Below the pieces are notes generated by a model. It was not told where the DNA came from and made no database searches. It saw only the letters and a list, made by a program, of their open reading frames with translations. A stretch of 64,000 nt of DNA from Microbacterium terregens. Its GTDB lineage: Bacteria > Pseudomonadota > Alphaproteobacteria > Sphingomonadales > Sphingomonadaceae. Positions within the stretch are counted from its first letter, which is position 1; the number at the start of each line of letters is the position of its first letter. Of the stretch, positions 1-7,860 are shown piece after piece. Position numbers and translations under genes: made by a program. The stretch lies in the NCBI RefSeq assembly GCF_027922045.1, contig NZ_BSEX01000012.1:121750-185749 (forward strand). Direction: 5' to 3'.

Positions 1-1
1 T

Positions 2-232
2 GAGGTCAGGGCGATGCTCGGCGCGCTGCCATATACCGTGGCGCCTGCGGACGAGGCTCTGGCCTGGGAGGCGGGCGCCCTCCGGGCGGCAACCAGCGCG
101 GCCGGCCTTTCGCTCGGAGACCGGTTCTGCCTCGCGCTGGCGATGCGGAATGGCGTTCCGGCCTACACTGCCGATCGCGCGTGGAAGGAGGTCGCCGCGA
201 CCGTTGGCGCCAAGGTGATAACAATCCGCTAG
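2..232 (+). CDS. VapC-type PIN-domain toxin, C-terminal part
   Basis: The frame is open to the left window edge, so this is the 3' part of a gene that begins outside. About 75 residues are visible. They contain the late PIN-domain acidic positions in GDRFCLALA and TADRAW and end in the typical beta-strand VGAKVITIR. PIN-domain VapC proteins are Mg-dependent RNases of type II toxin-antitoxin pairs, normally preceded by a VapB antitoxin gene that would lie left of the window. An internal ATG at 14 exists, but the upstream codons read on without a stop, so it is probably not the start. Function is inferred from the C-terminal half only. Confidence 0.7.
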   Translation, partial: EVRAMLGALPYTVAPADEALAWEAGALRAATSAAGLSLGDRFCLALAMRNGVPAYTADRAWKEVAATVGAKVITIR

Positions 233-293
233 CTCAGAAATCGTGGTTCAGCCGCGCTTTGCGAATTGAACATTTACATCCGCCCAGAAGAGG

Positions 294-893
294 ATGACGC
301 CTGCCATGCGGCAATCGCCCGATGAGGCTCTCGCCTCTGCCTTCGAGGATCTGCTCGTCGACGAGGGCAAGGACGAGAACGACATCCAGGCGTTCCTCGA
401 ACAACATACCGAGCTGCTCGATACGAGCTCATGGCTGCTCAATCACCGGCTCCATATGAACTGCGTGATCGCGAAGTTTCCGATCGGCGGCCGCAGTGCC
501 GACTTTGCCTATCTTACGAAATCGTCGGACCGCTGGACGCTCGTGCTCGTCGAGATCGAGCGCGCCACCAAGCCGCTCTTCACGTCCAGCAGCAAGCATT
601 TCGGCAACTCCGCCGCGTTCAACGACGCGCTCGCGCAAACCGCGGTCTGGCGCGACCAATGGGAGCAGCATCGGTCTGAGGTGCGCGAGCGGCTGCTTCC
701 GCTGCTCGTCCCCCGCCCATGGCGCGCAACCGCATCGAACTGCGCCGCGTCCTGATCATCGGCCGCTCCGGCGGCAAGGTCTTCAGCCAGGCGCAGCGCG
801 ATCGGATCGCGAGCATCGAAGGAGGATCAGAAGATCAAGATCCTGACCTATGACTCGCTGTTACGAAGCTACCGCGCAGGCTGGGCCGACAAG
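294..893 (+). pseudogene. Decayed Shedu (SduA/DUF4263-like) nuclease gene
   Basis: The first 145 or so residues show the DUF4263 nuclease core: GGRSADFAYL, then LVLVEIERATKPLF, then ALAQTAVWRDQW. Shedu SduA proteins are single-gene anti-phage nucleases. The frame then runs into a stop at 753. Homologous-looking sequence continues in a second frame from about 719 (RRVLIIGRSGGKVFSQAQRD) and in a third from 823 (EDQKIKILTYDSLLRSY), so at least two frameshifts break the gene. The remainder of a normal C-terminus is not recognisable after about 893. Two ATGs (294 and 306) could be the original start. I call it a remnant of a defence gene. Sequencing error at two sites is the alternative. Confidence 0.7.
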
Positions 894-976
894 GTAACGG
901 AACCGGCGAAACTCAATCATCCGTCCTTTCCTCGCAGATGGAGAAACGCGGGTACATTACGGGGCAACCGCTTTGA

Positions 977-2173
977 TCAGAAGTATCGATCGGCCTTCAG
1001 TTCTACCGAGCGACCGTCAGAAAGTTTGAGGCGGAAGAGCTTTCCAATCGGTGCGACATTCCAGCCGCTTGCCAGTGGAACGGCTCGCCCGGCTGGGTCC
1101 GCGATAGCTACAATGACCTCACCTGTTTTCAGCCCCGCAGCCTCGGCCGGGGAACCGGGTGCAACAAAGACGATCTGGCGACCGTCGCTCGCTGCACGGA
1201 CCGAAACTCCCACATGGTCGACCGCGAACGGCGTGGCTTTATCTACAGGCGGCAACAGAAACAGCCGATCGTGCCCGAAATCGACGACTAAGTGGAAGCG
1301 TGACCAGACCGGGAGGCCGATATTCCCGTCGCTATCGTCCGGTCCTCCCACGGAAGAGTCGCGCAGCGTGGCGGGAAGATCGCTGAAGGTCACCTTCTCA
1401 ATGCGCAGGTTGCGCACCATCGCAATTTTCTGCGGGGTGGCCCCGGTGAAACCGCCAGCATAGGTTGTCGCAACGCGGCGGCCGGCCATGAACGGCTCAT
1501 TCTTCCAAAAACGGGGATGCAGATACATGGTGCCGCCGTTGCCGAGATCGAAAAGCATCGTCGCTGGACGGCCTTCCACGGAGGCATGAATGGCACGCAG
1601 GCCCTCTGCGGGTAACAAGGATAGCGACTGGGCAGCCGGGGGCGTCTTGAAGCTATCGGGCTTGCGAAACGCCAACCGCCGCCGACCGAAGTCAATGTCC
1701 ACCACGGTTTGGTTGAAAAACTCGCCGCCCAGAGTGATTGATGATGGCTCGCCCATGCGATTGTTGAAGTCGGTATGGTCTGCCACCGCCACCTCGTCTG
1801 CCTTGATACGCACCTTGCCCACGGCAACGGTTACGCCACGCGCCATGCCCGTCTCTGTGGAACCGCCCACGCCGACGCCGATTTCCGTGCGCGAGGGCGC
1901 AACCCCCAGTCGCCCAGCATCCGGTGCATTGATGACGATGACGGAAGCGCCGCTATCGAGCAGCGCAGGAACCTCATGTCCGTTCACGACGGCCTTGAGG
2001 TAGATATGGTTCGCGCGGATATCGAAGGGGACCCAGCCGCTGCTGTCGGCTCCTCCGTCATAACTGACGGAGGACGAAGTGATTGTCCCGGGCGAGCTTG
2101 CCGAAGGAGAAGTTGCACCAAGCAGGGCGCTCCCGCCCAGGCACAAGCCAAGATACTTGTAGTGACGATGCAT
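977..2173 (-). CDS. Secreted retropepsin-like aspartic protease with PDZ domain
   Basis: The 398-residue protein begins with a signal-peptide-like stretch (residues 1-27). It carries the aspartyl protease motif LLDSGAS at residues 71-77 and a second-lobe counterpart at about 208-214. In that counterpart the usual DTG/DSG is replaced by DLG, so one of the paired active sites looks altered. Residues about 320-375 resemble a PDZ domain (VAPGSPAEAAGLKTGEVIVAI). Proteins of this architecture are common, poorly characterised periplasmic proteins of sphingomonads and xanthomonads. The gene stands alone on the minus strand, 77 bases after the next gene's stop. Substrate is unknown. Confidence 0.75.
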   Translation of the reverse strand: MHRHYKYLGLCLGGSALLGATSPSASSPGTITSSSVSYDGGADSSGWVPFDIRANHIYLKAVVNGHEVPALLDSGASVIVINAPDAGRLGVAPSRTEIGVGVGGSTETGMARGVTVAVGKVRIKADEVAVADHTDFNNRMGEPSSITLGGEFFNQTVVDIDFGRRRLAFRKPDSFKTPPAAQSLSLLPAEGLRAIHASVEGRPATMLFDLGNGGTMYLHPRFWKNEPFMAGRRVATTYAGGFTGATPQKIAMVRNLRIEKVTFSDLPATLRDSSVGGPDDSDGNIGLPVWSRFHLVVDFGHDRLFLLPPVDKATPFAVDHVGVSVRAASDGRQIVFVAPGSPAEAAGLKTGEVIVAIADPAGRAVPLASGWNVAPIGKLFRLKLSDGRSVELKADRYF

Positions 2174-2250
2174 AAGAGGCGATACCCTGTGAAAAATGGT
2201 CCGTGCCAGTTCCCTTGGTCGTGCCTGCTAACCGCGCGACGACTTCTGTC

Positions 2251-3261
2251 CTAGCTCACCGTCAGCACGATCTTCCCTTGGATGTGCCCCTCGGCAGCTC
2301 GGGCGTGTGCCTTGCTCGCATCTTGAAGTGGAAACGTGCTGTCGATCCCGACGCGGAGCGACCCGGCATCGAACAGCCGTGCGAGTTCGGCAAGCTGTGC
2401 GCCATTGGAGCGGACCTGGGTCGTGGACACGGTGACACCGAGCCTCGCCGCCTCGTCGTGATCCGAGAAGCCCAGGAACACTGGAAACAGCGCACCACCC
2501 CGCGTCAGGGTGCGCAGGAACCGGCCCGTTGATGGGCCGCCAAGCGTATCGACCACGAGATCGAGATCCCGAACCACCTCTTCCGCAGGGGTCTTGGTGT
2601 AGTCGATAAACTCGTCGGCCCCGAGTCCACGCACGAACGCCTCGTGCCTGCCCGAAGCCACCGCGATCACATGTGCCCCCTTCCACTTGGCCAACTGTAC
2701 GGCGAAGTGTCCGACTCCGCCGGCAGCGCCATTGACGAGCACCTTCCTGCCGTGGAGCGGAACGGGACGGTGGAGTTCGGGCTGAAGGGGATTGGGCACA
2801 TCGTGACCGCGATCGATCAGGAACTGCCACGCAGTAAGCGCTGACATGGGAACCGCCGCGGCCCGCACGTGATCGAGACGAACAGGCTTGCGCGCGACCT
2901 CTGATGCAGGTGCGGTCACGTATTGGGCATAAGCGGCGCTCTCCCCGAAGCTCGGGAAGCGAACCATGCTGTAGACTTCGTCGCCGACAGCGAAGGGCTC
3001 CTCGCCGGGGCCAACTGCCTCCACCACGCCTGACACGTCGGTCCCAGGGATGGCGGGCAGCGGAATGGAAGGCCGCCACTCGGCAGGAAGAGCCTTCATT
3101 CCGTCGCGCAGATACCAGTCGGGCGGATTGATGCCAACCGCATGCACCCGGATAAGCACCTCGCCGGCCTTGGGCGTCGGCTTCGGCGCATCCTCGTATC
3201 GCAGCACATCGGGGCCGCCAAACTCGTGCAGTCGAATTGCCTTCATCATCGCGGTCGACAT
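2251..3261 (-). CDS. NADP-dependent zinc-type/quinone oxidoreductase (MDR superfamily)
   Basis: The 336-residue protein has a GroES-like N-terminal domain (IPGTDVSGVVEAVGP near residue 72) and a Rossmann nucleotide-binding loop NGAAGGVG at residues 177-184, so it is a medium-chain reductase of the quinone-oxidoreductase branch. No structural-zinc cysteine cluster is present. It probably reduces an enone, quinone or aldehyde with NAD(P)H. The ATG at 3261 follows a good ribosome site (AAGGAGA) and two further in-frame ATGs lie just inside. It is divergent from a TetR gene, with a palindrome and a promoter between them, which suggests TetR control. The substrate cannot be read from sequence. Confidence 0.88.
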   Translation of the reverse strand: MSTAMMKAIRLHEFGGPDVLRYEDAPKPTPKAGEVLIRVHAVGINPPDWYLRDGMKALPAEWRPSIPLPAIPGTDVSGVVEAVGPGEEPFAVGDEVYSMVRFPSFGESAAYAQYVTAPASEVARKPVRLDHVRAAAVPMSALTAWQFLIDRGHDVPNPLQPELHRPVPLHGRKVLVNGAAGGVGHFAVQLAKWKGAHVIAVASGRHEAFVRGLGADEFIDYTKTPAEEVVRDLDLVVDTLGGPSTGRFLRTLTRGGALFPVFLGFSDHDEAARLGVTVSTTQVRSNGAQLAELARLFDAGSLRVGIDSTFPLQDASKAHARAAEGHIQGKIVLTVS

Positions 3262-3306
3262 TGCGCTATCTCCTTGGGGCCAGGTACGCTACGATAAGCG
3301 GGTTGA

Positions 3307-3342
3307 CGCTCCATTTATACGGAGCGCCACCCCGTTTAGCAA
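3307..3342 (-). promoter_or_regulatory. Promoter and putative TetR operator between the reductase and tetR genes
   Basis: Read on the minus strand, TTGCTA (3337-3342) and TATAAA (3314-3319) are separated by 17 bases, a good sigma-70-type promoter for the reductase. The -10 lies inside the inverted repeat CGCTCC-8 bases-GGAGCG (3307-3326). This position, between divergent reductase and TetR genes, is what autorepressing TetR systems show. TetR binding is inference. Confidence 0.6.
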
Positions 3343-3351
3343 GGCAGATGT

Positions 3352-3951
3352 ATGCGAGCTGACGCTCGGAAGAACTACAATCAGCTTCTCGCCGCCGCGC
3401 GCGAGATCGTGGCTCGCGATGGGGCTGGCGCGTCGATGCGCGACATCGCCCGTCAGGCGGGCGTCGGTTTCGGGACCATGTACCGCCATTTCCCGACCAG
3501 GGAGGCGTTGCTGGAGGCGCTGCTTCGCACCGGGTTTGATGCCATGGCGGCACGGGCGGATGATCTGGAGGCATCGAGCGCGCCCGATGAGGCGCTCGTG
3601 ACCTGGCTGCGCGAGACGATTGCAGCAGCCCACGCCTATCGCGGCGTTACGGCATCCATGATCGCCGCCATCGAAGACCCCGAGTCCGCACTGCATGGAT
3701 CTTGCGTTGCGATGCGCAGTGCGGGCGCCCGGCTACTTGCACAGGCGCAAGCCGCAGGACTGGCACGAAACGATATCGACGGGACCGACCTGTTCGCGTT
3801 GGTGGGCGCGCTGGCCTGGCTCGCGGACCAACCCGCGCTTGCGCCGCGTACAGACCGTCTGGCCGGCGTCATCCTGGAAGCAGTCTTGATGCGGAGCCCA
3901 GGGACGCCAGGTGCCATGTCGTCCGAGACGTCGAGTCCAGTCGATGGCTAG
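3352..3951 (+). CDS. TetR/AcrR family transcriptional regulator
   Basis: The 199-residue protein has the N-terminal TetR helix-turn-helix at about residues 20-50 (GASMRDIARQAGVGFGTMYRHFPTRE split over the recognition helix) followed by an all-helical ligand domain. It is transcribed away from the MDR-type reductase, with 90 bases between the two starts that contain a 20-bp inverted repeat. It most likely represses that reductase until an electrophile or substrate binds. The start ATG is preceded by AAGGCAG. Ligand unknown. Confidence 0.9.
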   Translation: MRADARKNYNQLLAAAREIVARDGAGASMRDIARQAGVGFGTMYRHFPTREALLEALLRTGFDAMAARADDLEASSAPDEALVTWLRETIAAAHAYRGVTASMIAAIEDPESALHGSCVAMRSAGARLLAQAQAAGLARNDIDGTDLFALVGALAWLADQPALAPRTDRLAGVILEAVLMRSPGTPGAMSSETSSPVDG

Positions 3952-4044
3952 CCAGCCCTCAATCTCAGGTTCCGCCATGGTCAACGCCGGTTGGCGACAG
4001 CCGTCAGCCGTTGCTGACATTCTACTGGCTGGCGCGCTCCGGCT

Positions 4045-4842
4045 TCAGGCAGAAAGCTGATTTAGGATTGTCGCCTCCGATACCTGGGGTGGCGATGTCT
4101 CACGCCGCCCGGCGCTCGACGGCCGATCGGCAAAGTAGCGTGATGGTGTGGTCCCAAGCGCCTTCCTGAACATGACGATGAAGGCCGTCGTGGACTCATA
4201 CCCTAAGTCGCCTGCCACCTGCTGGACTGTCGCTCCGCCGGCAAGCTCCCGCAGCGCGATGACCAGATGTAGCTGGCGCCGCCACCGGCCAAAGCTCAGT
4301 CCTGTCTCCTGGACCATAAGCCTCTTCAACGATCGCTCGCTGACGGCGACATGTTCGGCCCATTGGCTGAGGGTGCGGCGGTCGCTCGGGTCTGCCAGAA
4401 GAGCCGCAGCGATCAAGGCGATCTTTGGATGGTCAGATACAGGTAGCTCCAGCCTCTCCCGTGGCATCAGCGCGAGCTCATCGAGCATGACCCGCACGAG
4501 GCGATCGACATGAGCGTCGCGCGCATCGCTTTCTGACAGGTCCGCTATCCGGTGTATCATTTCCCGAAGCATCGGCGATACCGAAAGCGTGCAGCATTCA
4601 GCCGGGAGCATGGCCGCGCCGGGCTCGACAAACAGGTATGTCAGGCGAGCGTTGGACGTGACCCGATTGCTGTGAGGAACGCCACCGGGCACCCAAAGTC
4701 CGCAGTCGGGGGGAACGATCCAGACCCCACTTTGCGCTGTGCAGGTCACCGCGCCATGTAGCGCCAGGATCAGCTGACCCTGCCGGTGCTGGTGCTGGTG
4801 CTCCTCGGCTTCATAGTCGGCGAAGTCCATCCTGATCGCCAT
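4045..4842 (-). CDS. AraC family transcriptional regulator with cupin-like sensor domain
   Basis: About 265 residues. An N-terminal cupin-type ligand domain (EHQHQHRQGQLILAL, then VPPDCGLWVPGGVPH) is followed by a C-terminal double helix-turn-helix of AraC type. This C-terminal part includes LSQWAEHVAVSERSLKRL and VAGDLGYESTTAFIVMFRKALG. The frame stays open up to an ATG at 4926, but a promoter-like TTGCGC-16-CATAAT ends only a few bases before that codon, so I prefer the ATG at 4842. Its upstream region is duplicated at 6604-6845, where it precedes an intact nmrA-type gene. The ancestral target was therefore probably a divergent nmrA-like reductase, now reduced to a stub next to this gene. 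Confidence 0.85.
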   Translation of the reverse strand: MAIRMDFADYEAEEHQHQHRQGQLILALHGAVTCTAQSGVWIVPPDCGLWVPGGVPHSNRVTSNARLTYLFVEPGAAMLPAECCTLSVSPMLREMIHRIADLSESDARDAHVDRLVRVMLDELALMPRERLELPVSDHPKIALIAAALLADPSDRRTLSQWAEHVAVSERSLKRLMVQETGLSFGRWRRQLHLVIALRELAGGATVQQVAGDLGYESTTAFIVMFRKALGTTPSRYFADRPSSAGRRETSPPQVSEATILNQLSA

Positions 4843-5045
4843 CGCCGGCCCATGCGGGAGGCTCAGATCGCAAGCGGTGCTGCAGGGAGGTGGCTTGTTC
4901 GATGGTTGGCGCGATTTAGAGATCATCTGGCATTATGTCCGCATTTGTTTGCCGCGCAATCCTCTAGAATCCCGGTTCAGCAACTCCAAGGAGATCAGCC
5001 GCGCGTATCCCCGTGGTTGGCGCGACCGGCAGGATCGGCGTCAGA
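4803..5045. repeat. Direct repeat copy A: araC 5' end, intergenic region and truncated nmrA start
   Basis: This 243-bp block matches 6604-6845 with scattered substitutions and only small gaps. It contains the first codons of the AraC gene (minus strand), the shared promoter region, and a truncated start of an NmrA-type gene on the plus strand. In that stub the start ATG is changed to GCG and the frame reaches a stop at about 5058. Copy B keeps the opposite gene. Confidence 0.85.
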
Positions 5046-5061
5046 GCGAAGGAACTTTGAC

Positions 5062-5217
5062 ATGACGACCATCGGCACCTTTTCGCCGGAAGGATCAAGA
5101 CGCTCACCATCAACGCCAAGGCCCCTCGGGCCGGGCTCGGTCATGTCGTCCGCTTCGGGGGCAGGCTATGTCTGGATGCCGATGCCTATTCCGCGGGCGT
5201 GCGCGACATGGCAATAA
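5062..5217 (+). pseudogene. Possible remnant of a DUF736 gene
   Basis: An ATG with the ribosome site AAGGAA opens with MTTIGTFSPE, which is very like the start of DUF736 proteins (M-TIGTF). After about ten codons the similarity moves to another frame, where IKTLTINAKA can be read, again like DUF736 (RTLTLNVKA). Downstream nothing matches. DUF736 genes are common on sphingomonad and rhizobial plasmids and islands. The identification rests on about 20 residues, so it is tentative. Confidence 0.4.
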
Positions 5218-5260
5218 GGAGGCGAGCTTCCCCGGTACCTGGCGAGTTCAAAGGCCTTGG

Positions 5261-5947
5261 TCATTCGTGGAACGTGACAAGCTCCTCCACACTCGCCTTG
5301 CCGATACGATAGCGGCTCGCCGGCGCTGCCAGGTCGGGATAGCCGAACGAGATGCCGAACAGCATCTTGAGCGACGGGTCTATCCCTAGCACCTCGCGCG
5401 CGGCACCCGCGTAGAAGCCGAGCAGCGTCTGGGGCACCCCGGCGAGCCCGTGCGCAACCAGCGACAGCAGAAAAGTCTGTGCCCACATGCCGACATCTCC
5501 GGCGACCCGCACGCCGCCGTAGAAATCCGGCATGAACAGCAGGCAGACGTGCGGGGCTCCGAAGAACTCCAGGTTGCGCAACATGGCGATCCGGCGGTCC
5601 TCGCCCGCCTCGCGCCCGATGCCGAGCGCCTGGTAATATGCGGCTCCCTGCGCCCGCTGGCGTTCGCGATACACGCCGGTCAGCTCGTCATAGCCCCAGG
5701 GGAAGTCGGGCGTGGCCTGTCCCGCGGCTTCGGCGACCAGCATCGCCCTGCTGAGCGCGTCGCGCGCCGCACCCGAGACGATCTGCGCGGCGATGGGCTG
5801 GATGTTCGAGTTCGATGGTGCATGCCGGGCATCCTCCAGGACCGAGCGGATGACGGCGTGAGGCACCGTATCGGGAAGGAAGCTACGGATCGAGCGCCGG
5901 TCGCGAACGACATCGTGGAACGGCTTAGGTTCTGCCACCTTGCGCAT
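5261..5947 (-). CDS. Nitroreductase family protein
   Basis: The protein of about 229 residues has the FMN-binding nitroreductase signature near its N-terminus (VVRDRRSIRSFLPDTVP, then APSNSNIQP) and the late GVPQTLLGFYAG and LFGISFGYPD segments. Nitroreductases reduce nitroaromatics, quinones or related electrophiles with NAD(P)H. The frame extends upstream to a GTG at 6016, but the ATG at 5947 gives the usual family N-terminus. It is divergent from a MarR gene, with repeated motifs between them, and probably repressed by it. Confidence 0.88.
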   Translation of the reverse strand: MRKVAEPKPFHDVVRDRRSIRSFLPDTVPHAVIRSVLEDARHAPSNSNIQPIAAQIVSGAARDALSRAMLVAEAAGQATPDFPWGYDELTGVYRERQRAQGAAYYQALGIGREAGEDRRIAMLRNLEFFGAPHVCLLFMPDFYGGVRVAGDVGMWAQTFLLSLVAHGLAGVPQTLLGFYAGAAREVLGIDPSLKMLFGISFGYPDLAAPASRYRIGKASVEELVTFHE

Positions 5948-6000
5948 CTCATTGCTCGGAACGATTGTAGGATCATCCTCGACCGGAGGACGGTGATTGT

Positions 6001-6024
6001 CTAGTGCGCGAGACACTAGTGCGC
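6001..6024. promoter_or_regulatory. Repeated 9-bp motif, candidate MarR operator
   Basis: CTAGTGCGC occurs twice, at 6001-6009 and 6016-6024, with a 15-bp period. The second copy sits in the small palindrome CACTAGTG. The motif lies between the nitroreductase and MarR genes, 15 bases upstream of the MarR ATG at 6039. It would suit autoregulation and control of the nitroreductase, but binding is inferred. Confidence 0.45.
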
Positions 6025-6038
6025 AAGAGAGACTCGAT

Positions 6039-6482
6039 ATGTCTGACCGCCCTCACTCCCCTCGCCATGAAGTGAACAAGCAGCTTTCCTTCGCTCTTTA
6101 CGGTGCGGCCAACCGTCTCGTGCGCATGCACAAGCCGTTTCTCGAGCCTCTGGGCCTCACGTTCCCACAGTATCTTGTGGTGCTCGAGCTGCTTGGCGAT
6201 GCTCCGCGTTCGGTGGGAGACTTGGGGACGAAACTCGGCATGGACACCGGGACTATCACGCCGCTGCTCAAACGACTGGAGCAGTCGGGTCTGCTCATCA
6301 GGCGCCGTGATACCCGCGACGAGCGTCGTGTTCTGGTGGAGCTGACAGCGGACGCCGAGGCTCTGCGGCAGCGCGTGTGGGCTGTTCCCGATCAGATCAA
6401 GACTGCTTGCCAGATAACAGACGAAAAGGCCGACGAGCTAAGGAGCGCGCTCGACGATGTCGGACGATCGCAACCGGATTAG
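6039..6482 (+). CDS. MarR/OhrR family transcriptional regulator
   Basis: The 147-residue winged-helix protein shows the MarR core: LTFPQYLVVLELL, SVGDLGTKLGMDTGTITPLLKRLEQSGL, then the wing RRDTRDERRVLVELT. The N-terminal sequence NKQLSFALYGAANRL resembles OhrR-type redox regulators, but the reactive N-terminal cysteine of OhrR is not present at that place. The ATG at 6039 follows GAGAGA. The gene diverges from the nitroreductase gene. It probably represses that gene and itself. Confidence 0.88.
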   Translation: MSDRPHSPRHEVNKQLSFALYGAANRLVRMHKPFLEPLGLTFPQYLVVLELLGDAPRSVGDLGTKLGMDTGTITPLLKRLEQSGLLIRRRDTRDERRVLVELTADAEALRQRVWAVPDQIKTACQITDEKADELRSALDDVGRSQPD

Positions 6483-6603
6483 TCGCGAGTTGAACCGCCC
6501 CCGGTTTGTCGGAGCCTGTATGAGCAAGACGACGAACAAGGTTGCGCCGGAAGTCTGAGAGCGCGCGGTGCGGACGGTATTTGGTCATGAGCGGGATGGC
6601 GTC

Positions 6604-6727
6604 CCTCGGCTTCATAATCGGTGAAGTCCATCCTGATTGCCATCGCCGGCCCATCAGAGAGGCTCAGATCACAAGCGGTACTGCAGGAAGGTGGCTTGTT
6701 CGAAGGTTGGCCCGATTTGGAGATCAT
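6604..6727 (-). pseudogene. Truncated second copy of the araC 5' end
   Basis: This stretch encodes the same start as the AraC regulator at 4842 (MAIRMDF-DYEAE with one substitution), then the reading frame leaves the family and ends without any sensor or DNA-binding domain. It belongs to repeat copy B. The gene on the other side (nmrA type) is intact here, the reverse of copy A. Confidence 0.7.
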
Positions 6728-6845
6728 CTGGCATTATCTCCGGATTTGTTTGCGGCGCAATCCTCTAGAAGCTCGGTCCAGCAACTCCAGGAGATCAGCC
6801 ATGCGTATCGCCGTGGTTGGCGCGACCGGCAGGATCGGCGCCAGA
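6604..6845. repeat. Direct repeat copy B: truncated araC start and intact nmrA promoter/start
   Basis: This is the partner of 4803-5045. The shared region runs from inside the araC coding start, through the intergenic promoter, into the first codons of the NmrA-type gene (VVGATGRIG in both copies). About 1.56 kb separates the two copies, and the nitroreductase/MarR pair lies between them. Confidence 0.85.
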
Positions 6846-7736
6846 CTTACCGAAAAGCTCTTGGCCAAAGGCCATTCGGTCAAAGCTCTCTCGCGAGGAG
6901 GACCCGCCCTCGATGCCCTTGTCGCAAAGGGAGTGGAACCGTTCCTTGGCAGCTTCGACACAGGTGCTGGCGAGCTTAACAAGTTCTTCGAAGACGCTGA
7001 TGCCGCGTTCCTGATGGTCAAGACCATATGGGCAGCGGAGGACTTTCACGGACACTACCCGACGGTAGCGCTCCGGTTTTTCGACGCACTTCGGGTCTCC
7101 CCGGTGAGATTTGCCGTGAGCCTGACCGGAATGGGGTCCGACGTCAGCGGAAACACTGGCCATTTTCAGGGCTTTCATATGCTGGATCAGATCCTCAACC
7201 GGCTATGCGACATCGATCTGGTGCACCTGCAGGGTGGCTGGTTCATGCAGGACCTGTCCAGGTGGGTCGACGCGATCGCGCAGCACGACAGGATCGGCTG
7301 GTCGCTCGGACCCAACGTCAAGGCGCCTTGGGTTGCTATTCAGGATATCGCGGATTTCGCGGCGCAGGAGTTCGACACGCCGACTGGCCAGCACCGATCG
7401 GTGAAACAACTGGGCATCGATTACACGATGACCGAGATCGCCGCGATAATCGGCCGGGCACTCGGTAGAGACGTGGACTACCGCTTCGTCGATATGAGCG
7501 ATCGTGAGGCCGAAACGGTGTTTCGCGAGAGGTTCGGAACTCTTGAGCGATGGGTCTATGACAAGGCCACCATGGCCGCTCTTAACGATGGGCGTGTAAG
7601 ATTCCGCAATGATCGTCCTGCGCTGCGCACGACAATGGAAGAATTCGTCAAAGACACGGTCAAGCCGCTGATCGAGAAAGCGCGGACGGATGGCGTAAAA
7701 CCAGAGACCTTCCTGACGTGGAGTTCGCGAAGATAA
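6801..7736 (+). CDS. NmrA-like NAD(P)-binding reductase
   Basis: The 311-residue protein starts with a Rossmann fold, VVGATGRIGARLTEKL, typical of NmrA/HSCARG and atypical short-chain reductases. A second family feature is the late WVAIQDIADFAA segment. Such proteins sense redox state or reduce quinones, so the exact role is open. The ATG at 6801 has the ribosome site CAGGAGA; longer frames upstream run through the repeat and are not credible starts. The promoter region is shared with the truncated araC copy, so the AraC at 4842 could act here in trans. Confidence 0.82.
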   Translation: MRIAVVGATGRIGARLTEKLLAKGHSVKALSRGGPALDALVAKGVEPFLGSFDTGAGELNKFFEDADAAFLMVKTIWAAEDFHGHYPTVALRFFDALRVSPVRFAVSLTGMGSDVSGNTGHFQGFHMLDQILNRLCDIDLVHLQGGWFMQDLSRWVDAIAQHDRIGWSLGPNVKAPWVAIQDIADFAAQEFDTPTGQHRSVKQLGIDYTMTEIAAIIGRALGRDVDYRFVDMSDREAETVFRERFGTLERWVYDKATMAALNDGRVRFRNDRPALRTTMEEFVKDTVKPLIEKARTDGVKPETFLTWSSRR

Positions 7737-7812
7737 CTGCTGAGTCAGCGAAATTTATGGGCAGCAGCGGTTCAATTGCCCACCATTCAAAAATCGATCA
7801 GGTCATATCGGC

Positions 7813-7850
7813 TCATATCGACCCTGAATCAAAAATCAGCGTCGATATGA
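7813..7850. terminator. Inverted repeat between convergent genes
   Basis: TCATATCGAC (7813-7822) and GTCGATATGA (7841-7850) form a perfect 10-bp inverted repeat with an 18-base loop. It lies between the convergent nmrA-type and merR-type genes. There is no T-run, so it is a weak terminator candidate. It could also be a protein-binding site. Confidence 0.35.
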
Positions 7851-7860
7851 AAGCCCCGCA

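Noticed and set aside
4842..4926. Start of the AraC gene at 4926
   Set aside because: A promoter-like -10 lies only a few bases before it, so the transcript would begin at or after that codon; the ATG at 4842 gives the usual family length.
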